64,000 nt of DNA from Nitzschia sp. pyKryTriq1. Taxonomy: Eukaryota > Bacillariophyta > Bacillariophyceae > Bacillariales > Bacillariaceae. The notes under the pieces are model-generated. The model was given only the letters and a program-made list of their open reading frames with translations. It was not told the DNA's origin and made no database searches. A program made the translations under genes and the position numbers. Below are positions 41,916 to 53,816 of the stretch, in pieces. Numbering within the stretch: position 1 is the first letter of the stretch; each line of letters starts with the position of its first letter. The stretch covers positions 1,054,001-1,118,000 of the forward strand of contig OY101124.1 in the NCBI GenBank assembly GCA_956465555.1, written 5' to 3'.

Positions 41916-44900
41916 TTAAATCTCTCCGACCTCTTGTGTACTCTCGGCATCGCCCTTGCTTCGCTTTGATGGCGAGGAGCGTTCCCGGTATTGGCGCATG
42001 TCTTTCCAGAAAGGATCCTGAAGAATCGCATCCATGCTGACGGGACGATCTTCTGGGCGCGGAAACAGGCAGGAAGTGATGAGCTCGGCGCAGCTGTCGG
42101 TTACTCCACTTTCTAGCAAGTCCGAAAATACAGCTTTCATATTGGATTGGTCCCACTCCAATATTTCCAACAACGAGACCATATCGTCCCTTGGTTCCTT
42201 CGACGAATCAAATTCCACCAAGGGTTTCCCGACCAATGTTTCATAAGCAAGTTTCCCAAAAGCCCAGATATCGATCGACGGAGTCGCCGGCGCCATCTGA
42301 AATGATACAGGTGTAATGTCAGAATCGTAGACTGCCCCTTCGTGGTCATCCAGCCCGAGAACTTCCGGCGGGAATGATCGATGGTGACGGGCCGGTCGTA
42401 TGGGCTCTCCTGTTCGCTGTGCCTCCATGACATCGAGCAATTTCCATGTCTGTTCGAATTTGCCACAATTTTCCATGCAAACATTACCGTGAATCACTCC
42501 AGAGGTATGGAGGTGCTTAATCGCCTTTGCGATCAACCGAAGAACAGCACACATCTTGGCGGCGTATTTCTTGCGAAGCGCCGTGTCATGCTGGTAGCCT
42601 GCATTGTTTGACATGCCGTCAACCACTCGATTCAAGGTTACCCGTGGACATTCGATCGCAACGCAATACTGCGGTTGTCCGTCGGGCTTCTCTTCGCTTT
42701 CACCAACTATCACAATTTCTTCTACGTGACTAGGATCAAGCGGAATGTCACGGATGATAGTTGTCTGTGGTCAAAGTAAGGTTGTGAGTCGGGTGCTTTT
42801 ATTCCGGAAATGTGGTGTTCTTTGCGGAACTTACTGCTTTTGCAAAGGCGTCAATCATAGAGTAGCACTTCAAAATAACCCGTCGGCCCTCCTCGTTGCC
42901 CTCTGCATCGGCAAAATCCATAGCATCAAATACTCTGAGCCCATAAGTAGTATCAACCTCCAGAGGCGCGTCGCCAAGGAATTCAAATCGTCCAAGGTAT
43001 CGCAGTGCGTGAGAAAGCACCACTTTACACTTTGGTGTTGCCCGTGAAATCACAGTATCCTGTTGTTGCTTGGATCCACGCTTAGCGAAGCACAGTTCTC
43101 GCACTTGCTGGAATGTGCATATCATTAGGATCTGTTGAACAATGTCCACATAGTGGTCATCGCATTCGCAAACCAGGAACCACCAGCTACCACCATGATC
43201 GTCGCGGAGTTTAATGATATCCTTGTCATCAATGTCAAATGGGAGATCAACCAAGGCCATCGCAAGGATAACCTCCTCTGGCATGAGCTGAAGACAAGCA
43301 ACCTACAATACATGCAAAGATAAGTACAAGCCACATCCAGTTCTGTACAAAGAGAGATTGGAGTACGTACCTCAATTGGAAGCATACCATCGCTGTTGCG
43401 CATTGTCGCCGTTTTGGGAACGATTTTGAGAATCGACATGGCTGCAGCCGGGTCCTGGTATTCACCCACGAGAAGGTGCAAGACGTTGTTCTTTCCGGCG
43501 TCTTCGTACAGTGCAGCTTTCTGGCCACCTGGCCCGCTCACCAAAGCCTCGATGACGTCCCATCCTCGCCGATGTCGCACGGCGGCCAGCACCGGTGTCT
43601 CTCCGAAATCGTTCTTGACCATGATGCAATGAATGTCTTCATCCAGGAGGGATTCTATCTCTCCATCGGAAGGCATAGTGGATGCGGAGATATCGTCGCT
43701 CACAATATCTTTCAGTTTGACCTTGTTGTGAAATCTGGCACCGTCCGGATCTTGGAGTTGACGGTCAGCTTCGTCCAAAAGCAGGTAGATGACGTCGACG
43801 CCAAACCCTCCGCTAAGGCATTCTGCAGCCACATGGATTGGCAGGTTCCCATCGTTGTCACCGATAGCAACTGCCTCTGGGAAGAACTTTAGCACAGTCT
43901 TGATGACACGAAGAGGGCTCGGGTCATCTTCGTCCTCCTCGTCCTGGTCGTACTGTCCTTTGTATTCTGCGTATGAAGCGATAGTGAAATGCAGGGGCAA
44001 CATACCGTCTTCATTTCGAATTGATGCGCCACTTCCAAATTTCTCTCCCAACATTCGGATCATTTTCATGTGTCCTGCTGCCGCTGCAAGGTGAAGTGGG
44101 ACATTTCCGTCGTGGTCGAACTTGTAAATTGCTGAAGGAAACATTTCCATCAGGCTTTCGCATAACTTTCTTGGTGCCGAGAAGCCAAAAAAGGCAACCT
44201 TGTGCAGTAGGTATTGGTTGGTGGTCAATTCACACATCTCTGCGAGCCACGGGTTGGCATTGAGAAGGTACTCGACTTGGCCCCAGTGTCTTTCTTCCAC
44301 GGCACGCACAGCTTGGTGTAGGCGCTTCTGCAATAAATCAGGTGATAGCATCATACTAGCCAAAAGCTGTGGGTTCATTCCAGAGTTGCTCGCATCACTT
44401 GTGGTACCGTCCGTATCAATGATCCCCTGTTCCACATTACCCAACAACGGCGAGCCATGCAGAACTCTTTCGTGAGCCTCGCGATAATTTTCAGGTAACA
44501 AATTCTCAAAAGCAGAGCTGGTCACACTAACTCGACTGGGCGACCCAGTCGATGGCCGTGACAGGGCTGAAGCCGCTAAGTCCGCATTCAAGTTTCCCTC
44601 TACTGAGGTATCCCTACCAGGGCTGGACAGTGGCGGGCGCTGCTTATGCTGAGGTAAAATTTCCTTCGTATTTGAAGTGCTCGGATGTCCCACTGCCCGC
44701 TGTGGGCTTGTAGAGACTTGGCGAGTATTCTTCGGTGGGGACGACCCTTGACGTTTAACGACCTCTCGAATGTCAACAGGTAAAACATGGAAGGAGGAAT
44801 GCGAAGACGTGTCCCCGTCTTGCGGCGATGATAGTCGTTTCATCTCCTGGGATCTGCGATACGCCGCCATAGCCTCGAGATCGTTTTCACCGCTATAGTC

Positions 44901-47402
44901 CAATTCATTCTGTGTGGGGATGTTCGATGAATCGTTGCTCTTTTCCCCTCCATCCTTAGCTGCCGAGACATGCATGTGCTGTTCACCGCCTTCCTCTTCG
45001 GCCAGTTGAGCTCGTAGAATTTCTTGCTCTTGCTCCTTCTGTCCCTGCAATTTTTGCAAGAAGCCTCCCACACGACCAGGCATTCTTGTCGCAGAAATTC
45101 TGCCTTGGTTGATTGGATTCACGGAAACTTTGGCGGTCTTTTCTGATATCGCATTGAGGCTAGAGGCAAAGCTGTTGAAGCTAGTGCGGCCACGATTCCA
45201 CAATTCCGAGATTGCCGAATGCTCGGACTTGGAGTCATCATCAAAACTGTCCGTCTTGGCCGTCGCCACATTTGCATTGGATGCACGAGCTGGACTGGCG
45301 GACTCTGATATCCTTATTTCCGCTCCGTGCTCTGGCGACAATGAAACACTTGCAGATTCGACCCGCTCTTCAATGTCTTCGACCTGACATTCCTCGCAGA
45401 GAGGAGACGAGTCGTCTTGGGCGTCGACATTTTCGTCCTCCTCCATTTCGTTACTCATTTCTCGTACTTGAGCAAAGAAATCCGACACTCGCTGTGCTGC
45501 CGACTCTTCGTCGTCGTCACTGGTGGCAATCATCTCCCGTACCTGTGCAAAAAAATCGGTCTCTTCAAGTGGCACATCATCCGTCTGAGAAGTTGATTGA
45601 GGCTGGTGTTGTTCCGTTTTTGGATTGGACTGTCGAACCTTAGCAAAAAAGTCCGAGACTCTGTGACTCCCGGTAGCACTTCTGGTCACGTCTGTAGAAA
45701 TACTGCTTTGTTTGGCAATGTTCTCGGTAGCTGGGTGTTCTGTAGTTGATGCATCGTTCGTTTGTCGTAGGTGAGAAAAGAAGTCTGACACACGAGCCGA
45801 CCCGACCGATACTTTGGCGTTAATGCTGCGAACCTGAGCAAAGAAGTCCCCTTCTGCCCCGGTGCTCTCTCTGCCTGTAAAGGGAAAGGTATTGGTGCTG
45901 GTGGAGGCAACTGGGGATGGTTTGGCACATCGACTGCAGCAGGTACCCGGTGGAAGTGGCTTGACCATGATATGTGCCCTTTGTGGTGATTGCTGCGATG
46001 CCTGCATAGCTTCGACAAATCGATCCGACATTGGATGTGGTTTCCGCCGGGGCGGGTCTTGGAGCAGTCCCGACTTATCTTCATGGTGTGACATCCTTGC
46101 GGCTTCATCTTGCGACGCCACTGCATTCTCTCCGATGGACTCAGCAGACATTGACACTCTAGTTTGAAGGTGGCTTTCTTCCTGTGTAACATCCGGACCG
46201 GAGAAAGGCCCTGACAGTGCATGGGGGTGACGGGTTGGGCGATTCAGACCGTCTCCACTACTGTCTCCTTCCCCAGACTGGTCAAATTTTCCCGAAAGAG
46301 CATGGGAGTGACGACGAGGCGGTCCATCCTCAGTAGCCGCAATGCTGTCATCCGACAATTTCTTTTCTTCATCTTCCCCGTTACGGAATTCGTAATTGGG
46401 CCGTAATCGCATTTTGGGGTGTTTCGAATTATTGATGTTGATCCCTTCCAATGATTGTGCCATCTGGCGGGTCTTGCTCAGCTGACGATCCTTATTGCCT
46501 TGGTGCTTGGATGCCTCATAAGATTCCGCCAGCTCTTGTGTTCTGCTTTTGCGGCGGCTCGTTGACGACGGGGGGTCGCCATCCGTAGCAGCACCCAAAA
46601 ACCCTCGCAGTTTCATTTTCGGAGGAATCCCCTTTCCGTCCATGAGGCTACGCTCGAGTTCCTCGACATCTTCGGCGGAGGTACCTTCCGGAACGAAATC
46701 TCTCAAGCGCATACGTGGCACATAGTGCGACCTACGAACCACAGTAGTTGTCGTCGTCGCCATCTCGTTGGAAGAAGAATGATGGGGTAAATAGGGAGTT
46801 CTTTGCAGTCCTTCCATGGACGGGCGCGTGTGAAACTCGCTCATACCAGGGTCATGTTGAAGCTCAAGAAGCTCTTTGCCGTCTTCGTCTTGACGGCGAT
46901 TTAATCCCTCGTGATGATGCTGATGTTGATGCTGATCCTGATGCTGATCATGATGTCTTTGAATCATTCGTTGTTGTACCAAAGCGACAAGCATATTGAA
47001 TTTGTGAGCTCCCGGGGCCTGGAGAGCCAAGGTCGAAGCGACGGATGATTCCTGGGAATCGCTTCCTCCCGCGTACCACTGGTACGACCCTGCCGATGGT
47101 GGCAGAGCGAGAGACGGATCATGGTAGTATGGATTTTCCCTAGCGGACGACTGTCCCTTGGGCAAATGCATCATCCAAGATGCTCCACGATCCATGGGTG
47201 CTAGATGATGATGATGATTATCGTTGGAGCCGAATGCTGGATTCGAAGCATGATCGCCACCATGATCTTGGCGTCTCCGGATGCCCCACTTGGGATCTAA
47301 ATACTCATCATCCAATGCGGCTGCAGGATCGACTGTTCGCGTCCACTTGCGAGTCGGGATGACGATGGAATGTTTCGGCGGTGCCGCTAGATTCATCATC
47401 AT
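41916..47402 (-). CDS. Ankyrin-repeat protein with C-terminal pseudokinase-like domain and N-terminal linear-motif arrays
   Basis: Three exons, 43371-47402, 42835-43302 and 41916-42764, joined in frame, encode 1782 aa. Residues 1-760 are disordered and contain three families of repeated short motifs: K/R-M-x-L-R (230, 262, 330), R-x-x-H-A/P-L/M-S (363, 391, 452) and DFFAQVR-like (519, 540, 584, 616, 641). Ankyrin repeats follow (LLHKVAFFG, GNVPLHLAAAAGH, DGMLPLHFTIA, DGNLPIHVAAE, FGETPVLAAVRHR and more). The C-terminus folds like a protein kinase: a VILKCY lysine and VIHGNVCMEN in place of the HRD loop, with LLDVME at the DFG position and IDIWAFGKLAYETLVG. Loss of the catalytic and metal-binding Asp suggests a pseudokinase. 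Its likely role is a signalling scaffold. The start is the first of three Met codons. Confidence 0.85.
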
Positions 47403-47739
47403 GGCATGACAAGCCGCTTGAAACCGCTTGAAGCTCTCATCCTTTTGTGGATTGCGTCGTCGTCGTAGTCGNNNNNNNNNNNNNNNNNNNNNNNNNNNNN
47501 NNNNNNNNNNNNNNNNNNNNNNNNNNNNNNNNNNNNNNNNNNNNNNNNNNNNNNNNNNNNNNNNNNNNNNNNNNNNNNNNNNNNNNNNNNNNNNNNNNNN
47601 NNNNNNNNNNNNNNNNNNNNNNNNNNNNNNNNNNNNNNNNNNNNNNNNNNNNNNNNNNNNNNNNNNNNNNNGAAACCGCTTGAAGCTCTCATCCTTTTGT
47701 GGATTGCGTCGTCGTCGTAGTCGTCTTAGTTTCTGATCA
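47403..47739. other. Assembly gap flanked by a 52-bp duplicated sequence
   Basis: Exactly 200 unknown bases (47472-47671). The 52 bases before it (47420-47471, starting GAAACCGCTTGAAGCTCTCA) are identical to the 52 bases after it (47672-47723). This is what results when two overlapping contig ends are scaffolded with a fixed-size gap. The region is the 5' flank of the ankyrin gene. Confidence 0.9.
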
Positions 47740-48396
47740 TTATTCTCCTCCTCCGTTGTGTTGTTTCCACCGCGATGACTGCATCAAGAATATTTCATTC
47801 AGAGCATCTTCGTGCACGTCGCTCTCTTCATCTCCTCCTCCTTCGTGGTTCTGATGATCATGATGACGATCGTTTTCATTGTTTTTACTACTGCCTTCCG
47901 AGGAGGAGGAGGAGGAGTCACTGGTACTTCCAGAAGAAGAAAGCATCATTGTCATCCCTTGATATCCTTGCTTCAGAACAATTTCTCTCCGACGTTCATA
48001 ACTTCGTCTCGAGACACGCAATAAGGCCCGTCGTCCTCTGGAAATGGCTGGTCGACGTTTTCGAATTTCTTTGAGTAGCGCACGAGTTCGTCGTGTACTA
48101 CTGCTAGTAGTATTCGATGAGTGCTGGCTACCCCCACCACTACTACTGCTGCTGCTGCTGCTGCTGTTACCATCTTCGGGCACGCTGCCAGGGACTTGTT
48201 CCCAGGTGGCGGGGGATTGATGTAAAGCTTCCACAGAGGCTCGGACCCCCACTGCGCGACGTTTGTGATGAAATTGAGCCCATCGAAGTTGGGCTTCGGT
48301 AGGGCGAAGAACCGTCGCGGCATCACCTCCTCCTGCAGGAGTTGCATGGCTGTGGTGGTTATTATGGCTTGACGACGACGCCATCATCGCCATCAT
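47740..48396 (-). CDS. Hypothetical Ser/His-rich basic protein (218 aa)
   Basis: Single frame from ATG 48396 to a stop at 47740. I do not recognise it. Visible parts are a His/Ser-rich start, a more ordinary segment (VLRPTEAQLRWAQFHHKRRAV, then ASVEALHQSPATWEQVPG), two Ser runs, and a strongly basic block (RALLKEIRKRRPAISRGRRA, LLRVSRRSYERRREIV) that could bind nucleic acid or act as a nuclear signal. The end is acidic and His-rich. The non-repetitive segments make a real gene more likely than chance, but low complexity lowers certainty. It is upstream of, and on the same strand as, the ankyrin gene. Confidence 0.5.
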   Translation of the reverse strand: MMAMMASSSSHNNHHSHATPAGGGDAATVLRPTEAQLRWAQFHHKRRAVGVRASVEALHQSPATWEQVPGSVPEDGNSSSSSSSSSGGGSQHSSNTTSSSTRRTRALLKEIRKRRPAISRGRRALLRVSRRSYERRREIVLKQGYQGMTMMLSSSGSTSDSSSSSSEGSSKNNENDRHHDHQNHEGGGDEESDVHEDALNEIFLMQSSRWKQHNGGGE

Positions 48397-49086
48397 CAGG
48401 GTCCACAAATAAAAATGAAGATGAAGGATGTTAGTGCTCCACTTCTACTGGTACTGTAGTTTTGAAAATAAAAGTGATGATAACAATGCTACCGGTACAG
48501 TACATCAAAATGGGGGAGAGAGATGCCGCTCCCTCCAACACATAAATTTGCATTCAAATCCTTCGTGTATGAATATCCAGTAAACTTCGAGTCGTGTCCA
48601 ACAAGTCAACAGTCGCACGAGTCGTTAAATTTTAACGTCACCCGATATCCCTTCTGTCGATTACTCCGAACAATCCCTTCCCCTGGTTTCCATGAAAGCT
48701 GTCTCTACTACTAGAGTAGTAGAGTGAGAGAGCTACCGGTAGTAGAGATCAATGTCGACAACTCTCATCATAATAAATATGAAAGGTGAATCCATCTGGG
48801 ATCATACTCCTATTAGACTAGAAAAAAGTACTGTACAAAGTCTCTAGAGGGGGGGGGGGGGGGCATTCTATTCTTGTTCTACTTGGAATTATCCATAAAG
48901 GAGTCACCATCATAATACCGGTACCAATACTGTCTTCTGTCGCAGCAGAAATTACTGTACTTGTCTGTACATAGCGCTTCTTCCAACCAACGTCCATCAT
49001 TGTACAGTACCGGTACAGCAGATGCTGATTTGATTCATTCTCCTACTACGGTAGTCTAACTGGCAGTCAGAACCAGTATGTGTATT
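48397..49086. other. Intergenic spacer with a G homopolymer
   Basis: It contains a run of 15 G at 48849-48863 and several ACCGGT/GTAC palindromes (48490, 48733, 48917, 49008). No gene was seen. Confidence 0.5.
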
Positions 49087-49835
49087 TCACCATTCCGGAA
49101 GAAATTCTTCTAGCAAGATGGCGGCAGCAGGGATACTCCCATCCAAGCGACGAGAAAAAATCTCATAGAGCTCACTTTCGGTGGGAAGGACCGTATGGAC
49201 GGGAGGCTTCTCTCCAAAGACAGCACGCATGTTGCTGTTATCAACTGCCCGCTTATCGCCCAAAGGACTCTCTTCGGGTTCTCGATGATCGCCGTACGCG
49301 AGCAACGATTCAATCGCAGATACGTCGTCGGATCGCGGTCGAAGGGCCAACCAGATATCTCGACAGGATTCGAGGTGCGGATCCGATGTCGGAGCGAGGC
49401 GGACGCCACGTGCATTCGGATGGAAACAACCCACGGCCAAGTCCAACAGTGGCTCTCCGGTCATGATATCACGAATGATGACATGGAGCAAGAGACGACC
49501 CGCCGATCCACGAGTTCGGACGGCTCTCTGCAAAAAGGGATTGCCACGGACGCGATGTCTTCCTACATGTTGCCATTGCCGTAGTTGTTGGCCGCCACCA
49601 CCGAGTCCCATGGGAGGGCTGCGAGCTCCATTCCACCAATGGGGAGGAAAGCGGACATGCTGACTGACTATGGATTGCCAGAGTAACCCCGCTTGTTGGG
49701 CGTGAAGAAACCCGGGATCTCTCATAAGCCGTTGGTACATGGGAGATTGAGTCGAAACAATAAAGTCACTGGGATCCGGTTCGCGGATGATGCTCGGAGG
49801 GGACACCATACTAGTACTATAATGGGTAGATGATC

Positions 49836-49878
<43 letters not shown>

Positions 49879-51246
49879 TGGTGGAGCATACAGCCGCCGC
49901 TCTTCCTCCTCGGCTTCTTCATCTCGCATTTTTTCCAGGCAGGCCCATGGGGATGGGCGGCGTGGCGGATGGTTTGCTGGTGTAGCTTGTCGTTGCTGCG
50001 TTGGCTTCGCTTTCTGTTGACGTTGACGTTGTGGTTGTGGTTGACCTTGTGATTGTTGCGGTTGGTGTTGTTGACGTTGTTGTTGTGCTGGTGCTGGTGG
50101 TGGTGGCGGCGGCGGTGGTGGCGTTGGATCTGCCACGATCGAGTCGGAAGAAGGATCGCTGGTATTGTTATTATTACTGGTATCCAGTAGGTTCTTGGGA
50201 AGATACGAGTTGCAGTTCAGATAGGGGAACAAGGATGCCGATCCAATGAGAGATGAAGAATCAAAGGTACTGCTTTCTACCAGTTCATTGACTCTTCGCA
50301 CAAGATAGGGCTGTTCTTGTTCTTGTTCTTGTTGCTCTGGATCATCATGGTTCGTGTTGTTTGCAGCGTCCCGCGTCTGCAAAAAGCATGAGACCTGTGG
50401 TTGATGTGTGGGACTACTTTCGGGGGTGATGATGACGGCAGATCGCGACGAGGGTAGGTCCGCGGTCTTGAGCATTTGGTTCGCCCGAGCGAGTACTGCC
50501 GTGGTACTCTCGTCCGAGGAGTCGTTGTGCAAATGATGATGATGGCGCTCCTCCTCATCGTCGTCAGTGTCCGTGTCCGACACGTAGTGCGTCGATGATT
50601 GCTTGGTAGTAGTAGCGGCAGCAGTGGCGGCGGCGGCTCGTCCGCGATAACCAAACAACTGGTTCTTCGTAGTAGTAGAAGGAATACTATTCGGAGCTTT
50701 CTCCATTCGCGGGGGAGGGCGGGGATCACTCCAATCACTGTCGTCATCATCGTCACCGTAGACGTTCGCAGTCGGTCCTTCGTCACCAGCATTATCACCA
50801 TCATCATCATGAGATGATCCCCCGGAAGACCGATGGTGCATATACATGATTTGTTTGTCGTCTTGAAAGGACCTTTCCACGATTTGTTTTCGAAGGATTT
50901 CGGCGCCCCGGAATATCTTGGTATCCGAGGATGATGACGATGCCTTTTTCATGGTTGCTCCTTTGTTCGATGGATGGTGAGGGTGGTGGTGATTCCGCGA
51001 TTGTTGCAGTTGCAGTTGCTGTTGCTGCGGCCGAGAAGGGTTTGCAAATCGGCCAATGTTGTTCGACGACGACGACGACGACGAATTTGAGGCCGGCGTC
51101 AAAGGGGGCACAATACTATCTTTATCGTTTCTTGAAAAGTAATTTTTGTTGCTGTGACTGGTGTGGTTGTTGCGTTGCTGTTGTTGTTGCTTCCCGCGAT
51201 GATCCACGATTTCTTGACGTCGGGACGACGAGGTAGGGAATGTCAT
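49087..51246 (-). CDS. Large low-complexity protein with a conserved-looking C-terminal domain (719 aa)
   Basis: ATG at 51246, stop at 49087; the frame is open upstream without ATG. Residues 1-470 are dominated by runs of Gln, Ser, Asn, His, Thr and Pro (poly-Gln near 49836-49875 and a Pro run near 50098-50120). From about residue 510 the sequence becomes ordinary and probably folded: DFIVSTQSPMYQRLMRDPGF, AGLLWQSIVSQHVRFPPHWW, GRLLLHVIIRDIMTGEPLLD, DIWLALRPRSDDVSAIESLL and TESELYEIFSRRLDGSIPAA. No known family is recognised. The C-terminal 200 residues would be the part to search. No signal peptide or membrane helix was seen. Confidence 0.65.
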
Positions 51247-52251
51247 GCTTTCGTATGAATACGTGTGGCAGCTTCGACCGATGGTTGTTGTGGATGTTGT
51301 TGTCGTCCTTCGTTCGGGACTGGTTCTAGTAGAGTACGAGCAGAGCAGAGAGTCAGTCAATCAAGTGGCTTCCAAAAAAGGATGATGATGCAGATGAAGG
51401 AATGAAACTGTGCTGCTGGTGCCACCACCAAGGAGGAGATTGTGAAAGGCCTTCCTGGAAAGACTTTTATTGTTTATTATGTGGGTTGCCTCTGCCACCG
51501 ACCAAACAAGAATGAAGAACGGTCGGTACTGGGCCAGGTGTACCGGTACCATGCAGGTGCACGAAAATCTGAGGCTGGTGGTCGGTACTCGGTACAGTAC
51601 CAGGGTACCCGGGGGTAGGTGGGTCGGGTAGAGATCCGGTCGGGGAAGCCGCCAAAAATTCGCCGCATAACAGTGACCCAAGTGGCTCGCCCGTCGTGCT
51701 TTTGATGATATACGTTCTCGTAGTATTGACAAACTACGTAATTAGCATTGCCCACATTCAAATACACCTAAGTACTCAATTTCTACGGCCTAGCGAGGAA
51801 CCTTCAATAATATGCCCGTACACACGCATTTCGTCCGTTCCGCAACCCGATATTGCGGAAATACTGCCTCACTCAAACTACCTCTCGTTCGACGAAAATT
51901 GATCTGCACCTAGCTATTTTCAATCGTGGTAGACTAGCAACAGTCAGTAGCATTATTTTTGGGCTCGATTGGGAAGGAGGGGGCGACGTGGTCTGTCGTC
52001 TATGAGGAGTCGTCGTCGACATACGTCGCTATGAACGCTAAAGCTCTGTAAAGGGGTTGATTCCAGGTATTCGGGAGAAGTCCCATAGGATAGTAAATTG
52101 ATTCGAGGCTTCACCAGCCCTGTGGTATCTCCGACTCTTTCCATATCCCCGCTTGACTCACATCAATTTTGAGACTCTTGAGATTTGACATATATTTCTT
52201 TGCAAATTTTAGAGCAGCATCGTACTGTAGTCTTTGATACTATCTTGTTCA
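51247..52251. other. Intergenic spacer (1 kb)
   Basis: It contains GGTACC and ACCGGT palindromes clustered at 51535-51615. No coding frame longer than about 125 codons, and none with a domain. Confidence 0.45.
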
Positions 52252-52467
52252 TCACCATCCTGCCTCATCGTAGTAAATACTATCGAGCTCCTCGTCGTCC
52301 TCGGTGACTCCAAGCACTTGCGCAAGTTTACAACAATCAATCTTGTGTTTGTTCCAATCAGCAATTTTGCAATCTCTCGAGCAATAGTATGCATCTGGGA
52401 GTTGTTTACAAGCACTGTATTGCAGCAAATTGCATTCGATGTTGCAGCTGTGGCATTGGTCCACCAT
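52252..52467 (-). CDS. MYND-type zinc-finger mini-protein (71 aa)
   Basis: A complete small frame, ATG 52467, consisting almost wholly of a MYND finger: CHSCNIEC, then ACKQLPDAYYCSRDCKIADW and KHKIDCCKL. The final pattern C-x3-C-x7-H-x3-C is typical of MYND domains, which bind proline-rich peptides of partner proteins. A short acidic tail (VTEDDEELDSIYYDEAGW) follows. MYND domains normally sit in larger proteins (SMYD methyltransferases, ankyrin proteins). Here no adjoining coding exon was found, so this is either a true micro-protein, a last exon, or a fragment. Confidence 0.65.
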   Translation of the reverse strand: MVDQCHSCNIECNLLQYSACKQLPDAYYCSRDCKIADWNKHKIDCCKLAQVLGVTEDDEELDSIYYDEAGW

Positions 52468-53308
52468 GATCGTCGTTATTTCATTGTGAGATGAGATCCA
52501 TGATACTAGTAGTAGAAGCTTTCCTGAAGGACCGCTATACTGTACAAGTACCAGTACTGGTAGGCAATTTCACAGTAGCAGGTAACGAGTCATCTACTAC
52601 GGCAAAAATGTTGAGCATTCTTCTTCACTGTGTTTCCATTTGATAAGTTTTCACCGGCGGCCGGCCGGCCACCAGCGGCGGCCTCATACTAGCTTCACTG
52701 ATGATGATGATGCATTCTTCTTTGTTATGGTCGGGAAACCAAACGAAGAAGCAATCATTGGGTAGAGAGAACAACGCAGGTCCTCTCTCTACTACCGGTA
52801 GCTAATACAGTAGTAGCAAAGTAGACTATTACAAAACGACCTCCACATTCGTCGTTCGTCGTCCGTCGCATGGACCAATAATTATTCAGAGGATGGGATC
52901 GGTCGACGAACGAGCGGAGCGATGTCGTCCGTCTCTGTCCGCCCTCGGTCCCCTCCCTCCCTCACTGACTGACTGACTACGACTGACTGACTCCTCCTGA
53001 CTGACGACGACGACATATCGCACTTCACTCAATCTCGCTCTCGCATCGTCCTGCGTTTGTTTGAATTATGTGCTTCTAGCTTGTAATAGACTACACTGAA
53101 ACCATTTTGATGGATCCGAGATCCCACAAGATATCGGAAACCGAGACACATCCTCTCCGCATAACGCTTGCCTGCGAAAAAGCCGGAAGTTTAGACACTG
53201 CCTATCCGGTTTCAGCCCATCTCTAGAGAGACTACGGATACGAATACTGGCCTACTCGTAGAGGTCACGCGAGAGGCGCGGGAAAGGAAGATTCTGAAAT
53301 CATAAATC
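52468..53308. promoter_or_regulatory. Intergenic spacer before the CX9C gene
   Basis: It contains a palindromic GGCCGGCCGGCC block at 52657-52670, ACCGGTAG at 52794 and a run of CTGA units (52963-53010). No gene is supported. Confidence 0.4.
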
Positions 53309-53710
53309 ATGGGATCCAGCCAGAGTAGTGACGCGAAGGAAATTCCGAAGAATGAGCATCATCCTTCAGTCAACGATGGTTCCAGAAACACTGTAGATAC
53401 GCAGCAACGGCCGAAAAAGAAGCCTCCAAAGGACCTATCTGGTCCTGCGCTCGTGGAATACAAATGCCGAAAGAAAAAGAAAGCGTGGTCTGAATGCGTG
53501 GGGACCTTTTATAGTCGATTTTCGTCTGGCAAAGTGTTGGAAGAGGAAGAAGCTGACTGCGATGATCTTTTCGAGACATATCGACAGTGCTACTTGCGGG
53601 GGATGTTGAAAGAAAGAGAAAAGAAAGGTCTTGAGCCACCGAAAGAAGGAACGGTACTGGCTGAGTTTGCCGAAGATGAAGGTCTAGTAAAAACTTCTGG
53701 GAAACAATAA
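53309..53710 (+). CDS. Twin CX9C (CHCH-like) small protein
   Basis: Single exon, 133 aa, ATG 53309. The N-terminal half is Lys/Pro-rich and disordered (RPKKKPPKDLSGP). The core has two Cys pairs with exactly nine residues between them, C-RKKKKAWSE-C and C-DDLFETYRQ-C, joined by a helix-turn linker. This is the twin CX9C hairpin oxidised by the Mia40 relay in the mitochondrial intermembrane space. The phrase YKCRKKKKAWSECVGTFYS and the later CYLRGM resemble the DUF3128/EMI1 group, but that subfamily call is tentative. An N-terminal MGSS also allows myristoylation. It converges on the coiled-coil gene with 106 bp between stops. Confidence 0.78.
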   Translation: MGSSQSSDAKEIPKNEHHPSVNDGSRNTVDTQQRPKKKPPKDLSGPALVEYKCRKKKKAWSECVGTFYSRFSSGKVLEEEEADCDDLFETYRQCYLRGMLKEREKKGLEPPKEGTVLAEFAEDEGLVKTSGKQ

Positions 53711-53816
53711 CGTCAGTAGCGCCTTTTTGAAAGAGCCTTTCCGTGTCGGCTATCAGGATAGTGAAACAAAATCCCCAAAACTAGCTGTTATCAAGTATTA
53801 TGAACGCAGAGCGCTA

